From UBA10324 sp038326325 (GTDB taxonomy: Bacteria > Bacteroidota > Bacteroidia > Chitinophagales > UBA10324): a stretch of DNA of 64,000 nucleotides. This document shows positions 8,943 to 17,105 of the stretch, piece after piece. Position 1 is the stretch's first letter; each line of letters starts with the position of its first letter. The stretch is from assembly GCA_038326325.1 (NCBI GenBank), contig JBBQJW010000001.1, positions 248,001 to 312,000 of the forward strand. Reading direction: 5' to 3'. The position numbers were made by a program, and so were the translations under genes. The notes below the pieces were generated by a model. It had not been told where the DNA came from and did no database searches. It saw only the letters and a list, made by a program, of their open reading frames with translations.

Positions 8943-9709
8943 AAAAGAATTTATCAATCCTGGTTTTATTACTGCTCACTGTTACACTCAAAGCGCAGGT
9001 GCCTGGTTACATGGGAAAGAAATTTTCTGCCGGATATGATTTTCATTTTTACTTCGGTGGCATTGACCCCGATGCAAGAATTTATGATGCGACTTACAAT
9101 TTATATCAGCCTTCAATTTTTTTTAATAAATTTCATGAAGTACATGCTGATTATGTTCTATCAAAAAAATATTCTGTAGGGTTGGCTTATCAGTTTTTTA
9201 AAACCGGACAGTTCTATGCTGAATCGGGTAACTCTCCTGGATATGGATACTATTCTGCTTCAAATTATTTGAACATGAGTTGTTCATCAATCATGGTGAA
9301 CAATAAATTTTTCTTTTACAACAACGGAACAGCACTCGCGCCTATAGGAAATTACGGACAGATTGGTGTTGGTGTCGTAACAGCCCGCTCTGTTGCTAAA
9401 GTAGTTGGCAGTGATTATTCAACTATTGCAATTAATAAATTTGTAACGCACGAAAATGTAAATACACCAATCATTGCTTTTGGTTTAGGTAATCAATCTC
9501 TTTTGTTCGACCGATTAATTATTGATGTTGGAGTTGAAGGTGCGTTTCTTCCATTCACCATTAAAGGATGGGCACACGATTTATCGAACAATTATTCTGT
9601 GTATGGGACTTATCCAAGAGAAGAAAATGCTCGTAATGCAATCCTCACCCGAATGCAAACTTTTTATGTGAGTTCAGTGAAATTCGGAGTTGGAGTTTTA
9701 CTCTTCTGA
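8939..9709 (+). CDS. Hypothetical secreted protein, probably an outer-membrane beta-barrel
   Basis: I place the start at ATG 8939, which forms an ATGA overlap with the peptidase stop and exposes a good signal peptide (MKKNLSILVLLLLTVTLKAQ); an in-frame TTG-type start at 8843 would bury it. The 256-residue product is rich in Tyr, Phe, Gly and Asn with alternating hydrophobic residues, as in small Bacteroidota outer-membrane barrels. I recognise no family. Coupling to the M48 gene suggests a partner or substrate, but that is only positional evidence. Confidence 0.7.
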   Translation: MKKNLSILVLLLLTVTLKAQVPGYMGKKFSAGYDFHFYFGGIDPDARIYDATYNLYQPSIFFNKFHEVHADYVLSKKYSVGLAYQFFKTGQFYAESGNSPGYGYYSASNYLNMSCSSIMVNNKFFFYNNGTALAPIGNYGQIGVGVVTARSVAKVVGSDYSTIAINKFVTHENVNTPIIAFGLGNQSLLFDRLIIDVGVEGAFLPFTIKGWAHDLSNNYSVYGTYPREENARNAILTRMQTFYVSSVKFGVGVLLF

Positions 9710-9802
9710 TTTTTTTCCGCTGTTAATAATTGAGTGAGTATGTAAAACTCAAATCACTTTTATGGTTTGAGTGCATCATTACATTTGTCGGAAATAAATT
9801 TT

Positions 9803-10258
9803 ATGAGTCTCGAAGAAAAAATAATGGGCGAAATGAAACCTGCAATGCTTTCAAAAAACGAAGGCGCATTGCGTGGCTTACGCGCAATCAAGGGCGCAAT
9901 CATTTTAGCAAAAACTGAAAAAGGAAGTGACGGAACTGTTACAGAAGAAACTGAAATAAAAATTTTACAGAAACTCGCCAAACAACGAAAGGAGTCGATA
10001 GAAATATTTGAAAAAGAGAATCGCACAGATTTAGCAACAAAAGAAAAAGAAGAGTTAGCGGTGATTGAAAAATTTCTCCCCTTACAAATGAGCGCTGATG
10101 AATTGAAAGAAATTATTAAAGGAATAATTTCTCAGATGGGTGTAACATCTCCTGCTGAAATGGGAAAAGTAATTGGTGCAGCAAGTAAACAACTCGCAGG
10201 CAAAGCGGATGGCAAAACCATCAGCGAAATGGTGAAACAACTTTTAGCCGGCGGATAA
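9803..10258 (+). CDS. GatB/YqeY domain protein
   Basis: A 151-residue protein beginning MSLEEKIMGEMKPAML. It matches the YqeY family, which resembles the tRNA-binding tail of GatB amidotransferase subunits. Recognisable parts are the LRGLRAIKGAI helix, ELAVIEKFLPLQMSADEL in the middle and MGKVIGAASKQLAGKADGKTI near the end. The exact role is unknown even in studied members, and it is often found near CvpA or GatB genes, as here (CvpA follows). An upstream TTG at 9767 is open, but the ATG at 9803 gives the family's normal start. Confidence 0.9.
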   Translation: MSLEEKIMGEMKPAMLSKNEGALRGLRAIKGAIILAKTEKGSDGTVTEETEIKILQKLAKQRKESIEIFEKENRTDLATKEKEELAVIEKFLPLQMSADELKEIIKGIISQMGVTSPAEMGKVIGAASKQLAGKADGKTISEMVKQLLAGG

Positions 10259-10326
10259 CACTTCGACAAGTTCAGTGTGACAAGAGTTTTCATTTTTAAA
10301 TTTTCAAATCTCAAAATTTTCAAATT

Positions 10327-10869
10327 TTGTTAATCGACATCTGCTTTCTTTTATTCATTGCATTCGGCTTCTGGCGCGGTTTTACTCGCGGAATCATAGT
10401 TGCAATTTTTAGTTTTCTTGGATGGACAATCGGTTTACTTGGCGCACTGAAATTTTCTGCCTGGGGAGCATTTTTTCTTCGCGACCACATGGGAATAAAA
10501 TCAGATTACAATCCTGTTATCAGTTTTGTTTTAATCATGATTGTGATTGCACTCATCATTTACTTCATGGGGAAAATATTGGAAAAGATGATTCAGGTAG
10601 TGCAAATGGGTTGGATAAATAAAACACTCGGAGGAATTTTAAAGGCATCAATTTATTTTCTGATGTACTGCACAATTATTTGGATGCTGAGTAAAGCGGG
10701 TTCAATAAGCCCTGAAGCAAAAGCACAGAGTAAATTATTCGATTATATAAATCCTGTTGCGCCCAGTGTGTTCGATTGGCTTGGAAGAAATGTTCCTGCA
10801 TTGAAAGGACTGTTACAGGACATCAGCCGCTACTACGACCAGATTCGTTTTCCTGATATATTTAAGTAA
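10327..10869 (+). CDS. CvpA family membrane protein
   Basis: A 180-residue inner-membrane protein with four hydrophobic segments (about 2-20, 25-45, 62-85 and 100-125) and the N-terminal IDICFLLFIAFGFWRGFTRG typical of CvpA/colicin V production family proteins. No ATG fits, and TTG 10327 gives the conserved N-terminus. The next gene begins four bases after the stop. Members are linked to envelope homeostasis, but the mechanism is not established. Confidence 0.85.
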   Translation: MLIDICFLLFIAFGFWRGFTRGIIVAIFSFLGWTIGLLGALKFSAWGAFFLRDHMGIKSDYNPVISFVLIMIVIALIIYFMGKILEKMIQVVQMGWINKTLGGILKASIYFLMYCTIIWMLSKAGSISPEAKAQSKLFDYINPVAPSVFDWLGRNVPALKGLLQDISRYYDQIRFPDIFK

Positions 10870-10872
10870 GCG

Positions 10873-11442
10873 GTGATTCTGCTTCTCGATAATTACGATT
10901 CGTTCACTTACAACCTGTGGCATTATCTGTTACAGTTGCACGGAGAATGTATTGTAAAACGAAATGATGAAATTTCAATTGAAGAAATTGAAAAGTTAAA
11001 CCCAAAAGCAATTGTTCTTTCTCCAGGTCCGGGCAGACCTGTTGATGCCGGAATCATGAATGAAGTGATAAAGAATTTTCATAAAACAATTCCATTACTT
11101 GGAATTTGCCTCGGACACCAGGCAATCGGAGAATTTTTCGGAGCACAACTGTTACAGTCAGAAAAACCAATGCACGGAAAAACTTCTGAACTGCTTTTTG
11201 AAAATCATTTTCTGTTTCAGAATATTTCATCACCATTTCCGGTGATGCGCTATCATTCTTTACTATTAAAAGGTATAGAAAAAACTTCTTTAAAAATTAT
11301 AGCTCAAACAAAAGAGAATGAAGTTATGACAATTGAACATCCTGATTATAAAATCGTCGGAGTGCAATTTCACCCCGAAAGTATTTTAACCCCCAATGGA
11401 ATGACGATGCTGAAGAATTGGTGGGAGAACTTGAATCGATAA
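10873..11442 (+). CDS. Class I glutamine amidotransferase, PabA/TrpG-like
   Basis: At 189 residues this has the full length of a single-domain anthranilate or aminodeoxychorismate synthase component II. The triad is visible: Cys79 in GICLGHQ, with His167 and Glu169 in QFHPES. DNYDSFTYNLWHY and LSPGPGRP are the usual N-terminal signatures. It would release ammonia from glutamine for a chorismate-using partner, but no TrpE or PabB is in the window, so PabA and TrpG cannot be separated. It starts with GTG three bases after the CvpA stop, which points to co-transcription. Confidence 0.88.
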   Translation: MILLLDNYDSFTYNLWHYLLQLHGECIVKRNDEISIEEIEKLNPKAIVLSPGPGRPVDAGIMNEVIKNFHKTIPLLGICLGHQAIGEFFGAQLLQSEKPMHGKTSELLFENHFLFQNISSPFPVMRYHSLLLKGIEKTSLKIIAQTKENEVMTIEHPDYKIVGVQFHPESILTPNGMTMLKNWWENLNR

Positions 11443-11501
11443 GTGATTCATTGAAAAAATTAATTCGCAAACTGTAATTTGCAATCAATAATTATTGCTC
11501 A

Positions 11502-12068
11502 ATGGAAAAACTGAAAAAATTTATTTCACAATTTGTTACACTCACGCCTGATGAGTTTCGGGAAATTTATAAATGCTTCTCTCCTATTGAATTGAAACAC
11601 GGAGAATATTTTTTGAAAGAAGGAAAAGTAGGCCGGCAACTTGCCTTCATTCAGAATGGTTATCTTAGAAAATACATCAATGAATCGGAAGGTGAAGAAA
11701 CCATTCATCTCTCTCCTCCCGGTGAATTCATTATTCCGTTCTATAGTTTTTTCTCGCAACAACCTTCGCACGAAAATTTACAAGCTGTTACAGATTGTGA
11801 ATTGCTCGTGATGCCTTATCCATCTTTAGAAAAATTATATTCTGCAAATCCCAAATTAGAGCGGCTCGGAAGATTGATTGTGCAACATCATCTTTTACTG
11901 AAGGAAGAAAGAGTTATTTCATTTGTTCGTCAGACTGCTCAGGAGCGTTACAATACTTTAATGGAAAAACACGCTGACTATTTTCAATTCATTCCGCTGC
12001 AACAAATAGCATCTTATCTCGGCATGACGCCCGAAACGCTCAGTAGAATCAGAGCGAAAAAGAAATAA
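11502..12068 (+). CDS. Crp/Fnr-family cyclic-nucleotide-binding-like regulator
   Basis: A 188-residue protein with a cNMP-binding beta-roll at about 15-115 (HGEYFLKEGKVGRQLAFIQNG, then SPPGEFIIPFYSFF) and a C-terminal helical part ending IASYLGMTPETLSRIRAKKK, which fits the recognition helix of a Crp-type HTH. The family is abundant in Bacteroidota, where ligands and targets are mostly unknown. It stands alone, 59 bp after the amidotransferase, so it may have its own promoter. Confidence 0.85.
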   Translation: MEKLKKFISQFVTLTPDEFREIYKCFSPIELKHGEYFLKEGKVGRQLAFIQNGYLRKYINESEGEETIHLSPPGEFIIPFYSFFSQQPSHENLQAVTDCELLVMPYPSLEKLYSANPKLERLGRLIVQHHLLLKEERVISFVRQTAQERYNTLMEKHADYFQFIPLQQIASYLGMTPETLSRIRAKKK

Positions 12069-12128
12069 TCAAAACAAAATCACCATCCTATTTTAAAAAA
12101 TATATTTTAGCACCAAGAAGTATCAGCT

Positions 12129-12896
12129 ATGGCATACAAAATAAAAGAAGAAGACGAATTCAAATACATTGAAGAAGGCGAAGGCGAAACGCTCATGCTG
12201 TTACACGGGTTGTTTGGGGCGCTCAGTAATTTTCAATTTATACTCGACGAATTCAAATCGAAATACAAAGTTGTTATACCCATTATTCCAATTACCGAAA
12301 TAGATATTTTCAGTGCAACCGTAAAAGGATTGGAGCGGTTTGTTCATCAGTTTGTGCAGGCGCGTGGTTACGATAAATTTATTCTACTCGGCAATTCTTT
12401 AGGGGGACACATTGCTCAATTATATACGCTCGCACATCCTGAAAAAGTGAACGCGCTGATTTTAACTGGAGCGAGTGGTTTGTTCGAGAGCAGTATGGGC
12501 AGCAGTTTCCCGAAGCGCGGTGATTATGAATTTATGAAGCAACGAACTGAATTTACTTTTTATGACCCGAAGACTGCTACTAAAGAATTAGTGGATGAAG
12601 TTTTTGAAATGGTAAACAATCGCGGTAAAGCGTTGCGAATAATTTCTGTTGCAAAATCTGCGATGCGCGAAAATCTTGCTGCTGATTTACCAAATATTAA
12701 GTGCCCTGTTTGTTTAATCTGGGGAATGAATGATACAATCACTCCCCCGTTTGTAGCCGAAGAATTCAAACACCTGATACTTCATGCTGATTTATTCTGG
12801 ATGGATAAATGTGGTCATGCACCAATGATGGAAAAGCCCGAAGAGTTTAATGTACTCTTGCATAAATTTTTAGATAAACTTCCCGCTTCGGTTTAA
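12129..12896 (+). CDS. Alpha/beta hydrolase
   Basis: A 255-residue hydrolase with the oxyanion-hole motif LLHGLFG at 24-30, nucleophile elbow GNSLGG (Ser90), acid Asp202 in WGMNDTITPP and His230 in DKCGHAPMMEKP. The complete triad supports an active esterase or C-C hydrolase; the substrate is not evident. It comes directly before the CBS-domain gene and, beyond one intervening gene, nadK. As I recall, this neighbourhood is conserved across Bacteroidota. Confidence 0.87.
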   Translation: MAYKIKEEDEFKYIEEGEGETLMLLHGLFGALSNFQFILDEFKSKYKVVIPIIPITEIDIFSATVKGLERFVHQFVQARGYDKFILLGNSLGGHIAQLYTLAHPEKVNALILTGASGLFESSMGSSFPKRGDYEFMKQRTEFTFYDPKTATKELVDEVFEMVNNRGKALRIISVAKSAMRENLAADLPNIKCPVCLIWGMNDTITPPFVAEEFKHLILHADLFWMDKCGHAPMMEKPEEFNVLLHKFLDKLPASV

Positions 12897-12904
12897 AATT
12901 ATTC

Positions 12905-13567
12905 ATGAGAGCTGCTGACCTGATTACGCACACGGTGCCTGTATTAAAAAAAACTGACACCGGGATTTTCGCTTTACAAACAATGTCTGACCACCATCTT
13001 TCACAACTACCTATTGTGCAGGAGAATAAATTATTGGGGTTGGTTCGAGAAGAAGATATTTTGAATCATCACAACAACGATGCAAAGTTGCTGGAGATGA
13101 AATTGAAATTAACTAAACCATTCATTCACGACTTCGAACATATTTTTGAAGTGCTGAAAGTTGCAAGTGAATTAAAATTGAAAGTGATTCCTGTTGTTGA
13201 CAAGGAAGAAGTTTATCTCGGATGTATTTTATTGGAAGACCTGATGAATTATTTCGCGCGCGATACTGATATACTTGAACCGGGTGCAATCATTGTTTTA
13301 GAATTGGCCTTGAGCGATTATTCGCTGTCTGATATTGCAAGAATTATAGAACAGGAAAACGCAAAAATTTTATGCGTGTTTGCAGGAACTGATAAAGAGA
13401 AAACGAAAATTGAAATCACTATTAAAGTAAGTGTATCAGATATTCAGGCAATAACTCAATCGTTGCAACGACACAATTATGTTATTAAAGATTCGTATCA
13501 GGAGCCGGAATATTTCGAAGACATGAAGGACCGATATGAATCGCTTATGGATTATCTTGATATTTAA
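12905..13567 (+). CDS. CBS-domain protein
   Basis: A 220-residue protein with two CBS modules, about residues 1-60 (DLITHTVPVLKKTDTGIFAL, SQLPIVQENKLLGLVREEDIL) and 70-125 (LKVIPVVDKEEVYLGCILLEDL). CBS pairs bind adenine nucleotides. A further region at about 130-200 looks ACT-like (GAIIVLELALSDYSLSDIARIIEQENA). It starts nine bases after the hydrolase stop and ends six bases before the Omp85-like gene, so it is in the same operon. Its function is unknown. Confidence 0.85.
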   Translation: MRAADLITHTVPVLKKTDTGIFALQTMSDHHLSQLPIVQENKLLGLVREEDILNHHNNDAKLLEMKLKLTKPFIHDFEHIFEVLKVASELKLKVIPVVDKEEVYLGCILLEDLMNYFARDTDILEPGAIIVLELALSDYSLSDIARIIEQENAKILCVFAGTDKEKTKIEITIKVSVSDIQAITQSLQRHNYVIKDSYQEPEYFEDMKDRYESLMDYLDI

Positions 13568-13572
13568 TTTGA

Positions 13573-15003
13573 ATGAAATTCAGTAAGCAGATATTATTTG
13601 CTTTTTGTTTTTTGTTTTTTGCTCTTACAAAAAATTCAACTGCACAGGTCTTAATAGATTCTACTTACGCAAAAAATTTTAAAGTATTCATTCACGATAT
13701 TTTTATTGAAGGAAATAAAAAAACAAAACCACAAATCATTTTTCGGCAACTTACCTTTAATAAAAGTGACTCAATTAATTTTTATGGGTTACAAGATATT
13801 TTAAATACTAGCAAGCAAAATGTAATTAATACAGGGTTGTTTTATAATGTAACACTCAACATAAGAAATTGGGAAGGAGCCAACATGGATATATATGTAA
13901 CAGTTGAAGAACGGCTGTACACTTATCCGATTCCAACAGTAGATATTTTCGACCGCAATTTTAATTCATGGTATGTGCAGCACGATCACGATGGAAAAAG
14001 ATTGCAATACGGAATTCGTTTTCTGCAAATGAATATGCGAGGAAGAAATGAAAACCTTCGCATCAATGCGTTGTTAGGATTCGCGCAAAAATTTGAATTG
14101 TTTTACGATGTTCCATTCATCAATAAGGCACAGAAAGTTGGTGTGCAATTCAAATCATCTTATACAAGAAGCAAATTCGCTGCTTATGAAACAGATGCCA
14201 ACCACGAGCAGTATTATTTTAATTCGACTGATTTTATCCGGAAAACTTTCCTGACCGAATTCAGTGTAACAGTAAAACCGGCATTTGAAGACAAGCATAT
14301 TTTCACAGTGGGATTTTTGCATTCTGAAGTAGGTGATACTGTTGCATATCTCAATCCTAATTTTTTCCTTGATGGCAAAGTGATGCAGGAGTATTTTGCT
14401 TTTGGTTATTCATTCATTCATGACCGAAGAGATATTGTCGGGTTTCCATTGCACGGAAGTTATTTTAATGCAGGTGTAACAGCTTTTGGAATTCTACCTA
14501 AAGATAACACACATCTTTACTCAGCACAAATCAGTTATGCGAAATATGTTCAAGCAGGCACGGATTTATATTTCGCGTTGTTTAACAAACTGAAATATTC
14601 GCTTCCGCAAAAGCAACCTTACTACACCCAAAAAGGATTCGGATATAAACTTGATTATGTAAACGGCTACGAATATTATGTAGTGGATGGGCAAAGTTTC
14701 TGGTTGGGGAAATTGCAGGTTCGTTATCGAATTTTGAAAATTAATGTTCCGAATAATTTTCAGAAATCGCTTATTAAGACAAGCAAGTTTCCATTCAACA
14801 TTTTTCTGAAAGCAGAAATTGATGCAGGTTATGTGAAAGATGATTTTTTTAGTTCAGGAAATCCTTTGAATAATTCTTTGCTCGTCGGATATGGACCCGC
14901 TATTGAAGTGCAGATGTTTTATGATGTCAATTTCAAGTTTGAGTACTCTTTCAATCGCAGGGGAGAAAATGGGTTATTTTTACACATGAGTTCATTCTTT
15001 TAA
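13573..15003 (+). CDS. Omp85/BamA-like outer-membrane protein with one POTRA-type domain
   Basis: A 476-residue protein with a signal peptide at 1-24. It then has a POTRA-like segment (about 36-115: FIEGNKKTKPQIIFRQL, and NTGLFYNVTLNI) and a C-terminal region of alternating strands that fits a 16-strand barrel and ends in aromatic Phe-Phe. This matches Bacteroidota surface-antigen/Omp85 proteins that insert or translocate proteins. The last 46 bp, including TAA, are repeated exactly at 17046-17091, so this gene's 3' end marks an insertion junction. Before that insertion its stop would have been 14 bp from nadK. Confidence 0.82.
   Translation: MKFSKQILFAFCFLFFALTKNSTAQVLIDSTYAKNFKVFIHDIFIEGNKKTKPQIIFRQLTFNKSDSINFYGLQDILNTSKQNVINTGLFYNVTLNIRNWEGANMDIYVTVEERLYTYPIPTVDIFDRNFNSWYVQHDHDGKRLQYGIRFLQMNMRGRNENLRINALLGFAQKFELFYDVPFINKAQKVGVQFKSSYTRSKFAAYETDANHEQYYFNSTDFIRKTFLTEFSVTVKPAFEDKHIFTVGFLHSEVGDTVAYLNPNFFLDGKVMQEYFAFGYSFIHDRRDIVGFPLHGSYFNAGVTAFGILPKDNTHLYSAQISYAKYVQAGTDLYFALFNKLKYSLPQKQPYYTQKGFGYKLDYVNGYEYYVVDGQSFWLGKLQVRYRILKINVPNNFQKSLIKTSKFPFNIFLKAEIDAGYVKDDFFSSGNPLNNSLLVGYGPAIEVQMFYDVNFKFEYSFNRRGENGLFLHMSSFF
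14958..15003 (+). repeat. 46-bp direct repeat, left copy (3' end of Omp85-like gene)
   Basis: It begins CAGGGGAGAAAATGGG and ends CATTCTTTTAA. It is identical to 17046-17091, and the match stops sharply at both edges (G/T before, A/C after). It encodes the last residues of the barrel protein plus its stop. Confidence 0.95.
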
Positions 15004-15119
15004 AATGATATTTGTATTAAAATGAGAAACATAAATTTCTCGAGAAAACAAACTGTTTTGAAAATGAAGTCCTTAAATCAAAGCAAATTATAAAAATTAA
15101 ACTCGCGATTTAATATATT

Positions 15120-15127
15120 TATATTTG
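15120..15127 (+). promoter_or_regulatory. -7 box for the FkbM-type gene
   Basis: TATATTTG fits the Bacteroidota -7 consensus TAnnTTTG and lies 18 bp before the ATG at 15145. I see no clear -33 TTG. Confidence 0.4.
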
Positions 15128-15144
15128 TTCCATTCTTAAAAAAA

Positions 15145-16047
15145 ATGAAATTCACAACTAAAATTTATAGAGGTTTAAAAAAAATTATTCGACTTCTTCC
15201 ATTTAAGAAAGAATTATTTTCGGTGGTTAAAATTTTTGTGGTTCCATCAAAAAGGATAAGAAGAGAATTAAAATTCAATGGTTCTTTTAAAGTTAAAAAC
15301 AAAAATTCTTCCTTTAAATTTATGAACTATGATTATGAAAAATATTCATTAGAAAATGATATTTTTTGGTATGGTTTAAAAGGGTGGGAACCAATAAGCA
15401 TTAAACTTTGGATTGAATTGTGTAATAACAGCAATATTATTTTTGATGTTGGAGCAAATACGGGGATCTATTCAATTGTTGCTGCATCCCTTCGCCCTAC
15501 CAGTAAAATTTTTTCTTTTGAACCTGTTGAAAGGATATATGAAAAATTTCAAAGCAATATTTTGATTAACAATTTTTTGAATATTCAAGCTGAAAAATTT
15601 GCTTTGTCAGATAAAAATGGCGTATCAATTTTATACGATTTTTTGGGAGACATTCCGTTAAATGCAACCCTCAATAATAAGTGGCATAGCGAAAGCGATG
15701 CCCGGGTTGAAAAAAAGATTAAAACAAAAAGATTAGATGATTTCATTGATGAAAATCAAATTAAAAATATTGATTTAATGAAAATTGATGTAGAACTTCA
15801 TGAGCCTGAAGTTCTAAAGGGTATGGGTAAATATTTGGAGAAATTTAAGCCAACTATGTTGATAGAAATTTTTAATCAAGATATGTGGAATCAAATTCAA
15901 GAGATTGTTGGAAATATAAACTATTTAGTTTTTTATATTGATGAAGAGAAAGGGGTGCAAAAAATTAACAGTTTTAATAATTTCGAGGGGTATAATTTTC
16001 TTTTTTGTACAAAAGAAATTGCAAGCAAGTTGTTTTTACCAACTTGA
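15145..16047 (+). CDS. FkbM-family SAM-dependent methyltransferase
   Basis: A 300-residue protein whose SAM-binding motif I is DVGANTGIYS at 101-110, followed by IFSFEPVERIYEKF. Further on, KIDVELHEPEVLKGM and the closing strand complete the FkbM fold (family of O-methyltransferases for sugars, polyketides and lipids). It lies inside the inserted block with its own -7 box and faces a second methyltransferase. A role in modifying surface glycans is likely for such cargo, but the substrate is unknown. AT-rich codon use (many AAA, TTT and ATT) sets it apart from neighbours. Confidence 0.85.
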   Translation: MKFTTKIYRGLKKIIRLLPFKKELFSVVKIFVVPSKRIRRELKFNGSFKVKNKNSSFKFMNYDYEKYSLENDIFWYGLKGWEPISIKLWIELCNNSNIIFDVGANTGIYSIVAASLRPTSKIFSFEPVERIYEKFQSNILINNFLNIQAEKFALSDKNGVSILYDFLGDIPLNATLNNKWHSESDARVEKKIKTKRLDDFIDENQIKNIDLMKIDVELHEPEVLKGMGKYLEKFKPTMLIEIFNQDMWNQIQEIVGNINYLVFYIDEEKGVQKINSFNNFEGYNFLFCTKEIASKLFLPT

Positions 16048-16107
16048 AGTTATTTTGTGTCGGGTAGCAAAATATTTATCTTAATAATCTTTAAAATAAA
16101 TATCAAA

Positions 16108-16881
16108 CTATTTCTTTATTAGCTCAACTGCATAAAAATAATAGTCAACGAATTGTTGTTTCCTTTTTAAACTAACTTTTTCCAATAAATAAAATAATGG
16201 TAATAAAAAAGTAAACTTGTCATTCATTCTTTTCCAAAGTGAAATTGAATATGACGGCATTCTTATGGCGGGCTTTATAAAGGAAATGACAAATCCATGC
16301 TTATAAAAAATATTTTTTAAATCTTCGAAAGATCGTATGATAGTTTCATCATTAATTGAAACACTTTTATCTTCTTTTAAATACTCAATTAATATTATTT
16401 TACCGTTTGATTTTAATCCCTTTTTTATTTTGGGTAATAAAATTTCAAAAACTTGATCACTCATATGAAATATTGTACCCACAAAAAAGATCTTATTGAA
16501 TTGAACATCCGGCAAGTCAAATTTTTCGGGATTTAATTGGATGAATTCAATATTTTTATCCTTACTTGTTTGCAATTTCTTTTTTGCGATAGAGATTAGC
16601 TCAGGTGTAATATCCAATCCATAAATTTTTAACACTTTGGGGGCTACTTTAAATGTTAACCTTCCAACACCACAGCCAAAGTCAATTATTGTTTCCTTTT
16701 TATTTGGTTTCAGGTACTCAAGAAGAGCTTTACGAGTAAGGTAATCAATAATGATATTTGTGTGTTTACGATCATGAATTATTGAACCGTCAAGAACTGC
16801 ATTTTCATCACCATGATACTCAGCTCGAGATTTATATAGTTTAAGGACTTTTTCAATAGAAGGTTGAGTATTTTCGATCAT
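16108..16881 (-). CDS. Class I SAM-dependent methyltransferase
   Basis: A 257-residue protein with motif I IIDFGCGVGRL at 65-75 and IYGLDITPELI after it, typical of Methyltransf_11/25 enzymes. The C-terminal third is basic and hydrophobic (WKRMNDKFTFLLPLFYLLEKVSLKRKQQF) and may contact membrane. It converges on the FkbM-type gene within the inserted block. The substrate is unknown. Confidence 0.83.
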   Translation of the reverse strand: MIENTQPSIEKVLKLYKSRAEYHGDENAVLDGSIIHDRKHTNIIIDYLTRKALLEYLKPNKKETIIDFGCGVGRLTFKVAPKVLKIYGLDITPELISIAKKKLQTSKDKNIEFIQLNPEKFDLPDVQFNKIFFVGTIFHMSDQVFEILLPKIKKGLKSNGKIILIEYLKEDKSVSINDETIIRSFEDLKNIFYKHGFVISFIKPAIRMPSYSISLWKRMNDKFTFLLPLFYLLEKVSLKRKQQFVDYYFYAVELIKK

Positions 16882-16916
16882 TTTTAAATCTAATATTATT
16901 TATTCTCATCTAAAAA

Positions 16917-16924
16917 CAAATGTA
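16917..16924 (-). promoter_or_regulatory. -7 box for the methyltransferase at 16108-16881
   Basis: On the minus strand this reads TACATTTG (TAnnTTTG consensus), 35 bp upstream of the ATG. No convincing -33 box is seen. Confidence 0.35.
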
Positions 16925-17045
16925 AGTACAGTTCTCACGAAAAGAAGAATTAATTTTAGAGGAGCAGAATTAACTTTTTGATTTATTGATTTTGCAATCA
17001 CTTTTATAAAGTGTATGAAAAATGCTTTATAGTTTTTTTATTTTC

Positions 17046-17091
17046 AGGGGAGAAAATGGGTTATTTTTACACATGAGTTCATTCTTTTAAC
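17046..17091 (+). repeat. 46-bp direct repeat, right copy
   Basis: An exact copy of 14958-15003, now without a gene in front of it. It ends 14 bp before the nadK start codon, so it marks the right edge of the inserted block. Confidence 0.95.
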
Positions 17092-17105
17092 TTAAATAAA
17101 AAAAT

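Larger units (their letters stand above)
15004..17091. mobile_element. Inserted two-methyltransferase block bounded by a 46-bp direct repeat
   Basis: This 2,088-bp unit (insert plus one repeat copy) separates the Omp85-like gene from nadK. Without it the two genes would be 14 bp apart. It holds two convergent methyltransferase genes and no recombinase. By eye it is more AT-rich than its neighbours, and it has no TGTWACA motif, though other gaps of similar length also lack it. The repeat reconstitutes the end of the interrupted gene, as integrative elements often do at attachment sites. Recombination through a longer lost element, or transfer of a DNA fragment by microhomology, would look the same. 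Confidence 0.7.

Noticed and set aside
10258..10326. The gap after the YqeY gene holds a phrase with ACACT/AGTGT arms and repeated AATTTTCAAA-like units, which reminded me of intergenic repeats in related genomes.
   Set aside because: Only one copy is in the window and the stem is five bp. I cannot support a repeat family or a terminator from this alone.
15004..17045. Absence of TGTWACA in the inserted block as proof of foreign origin.
   Set aside because: Several other stretches of 2-3 kb also lack it (5726-8152, 38676-41443, 60309-63165). The argument rests on the direct repeat.
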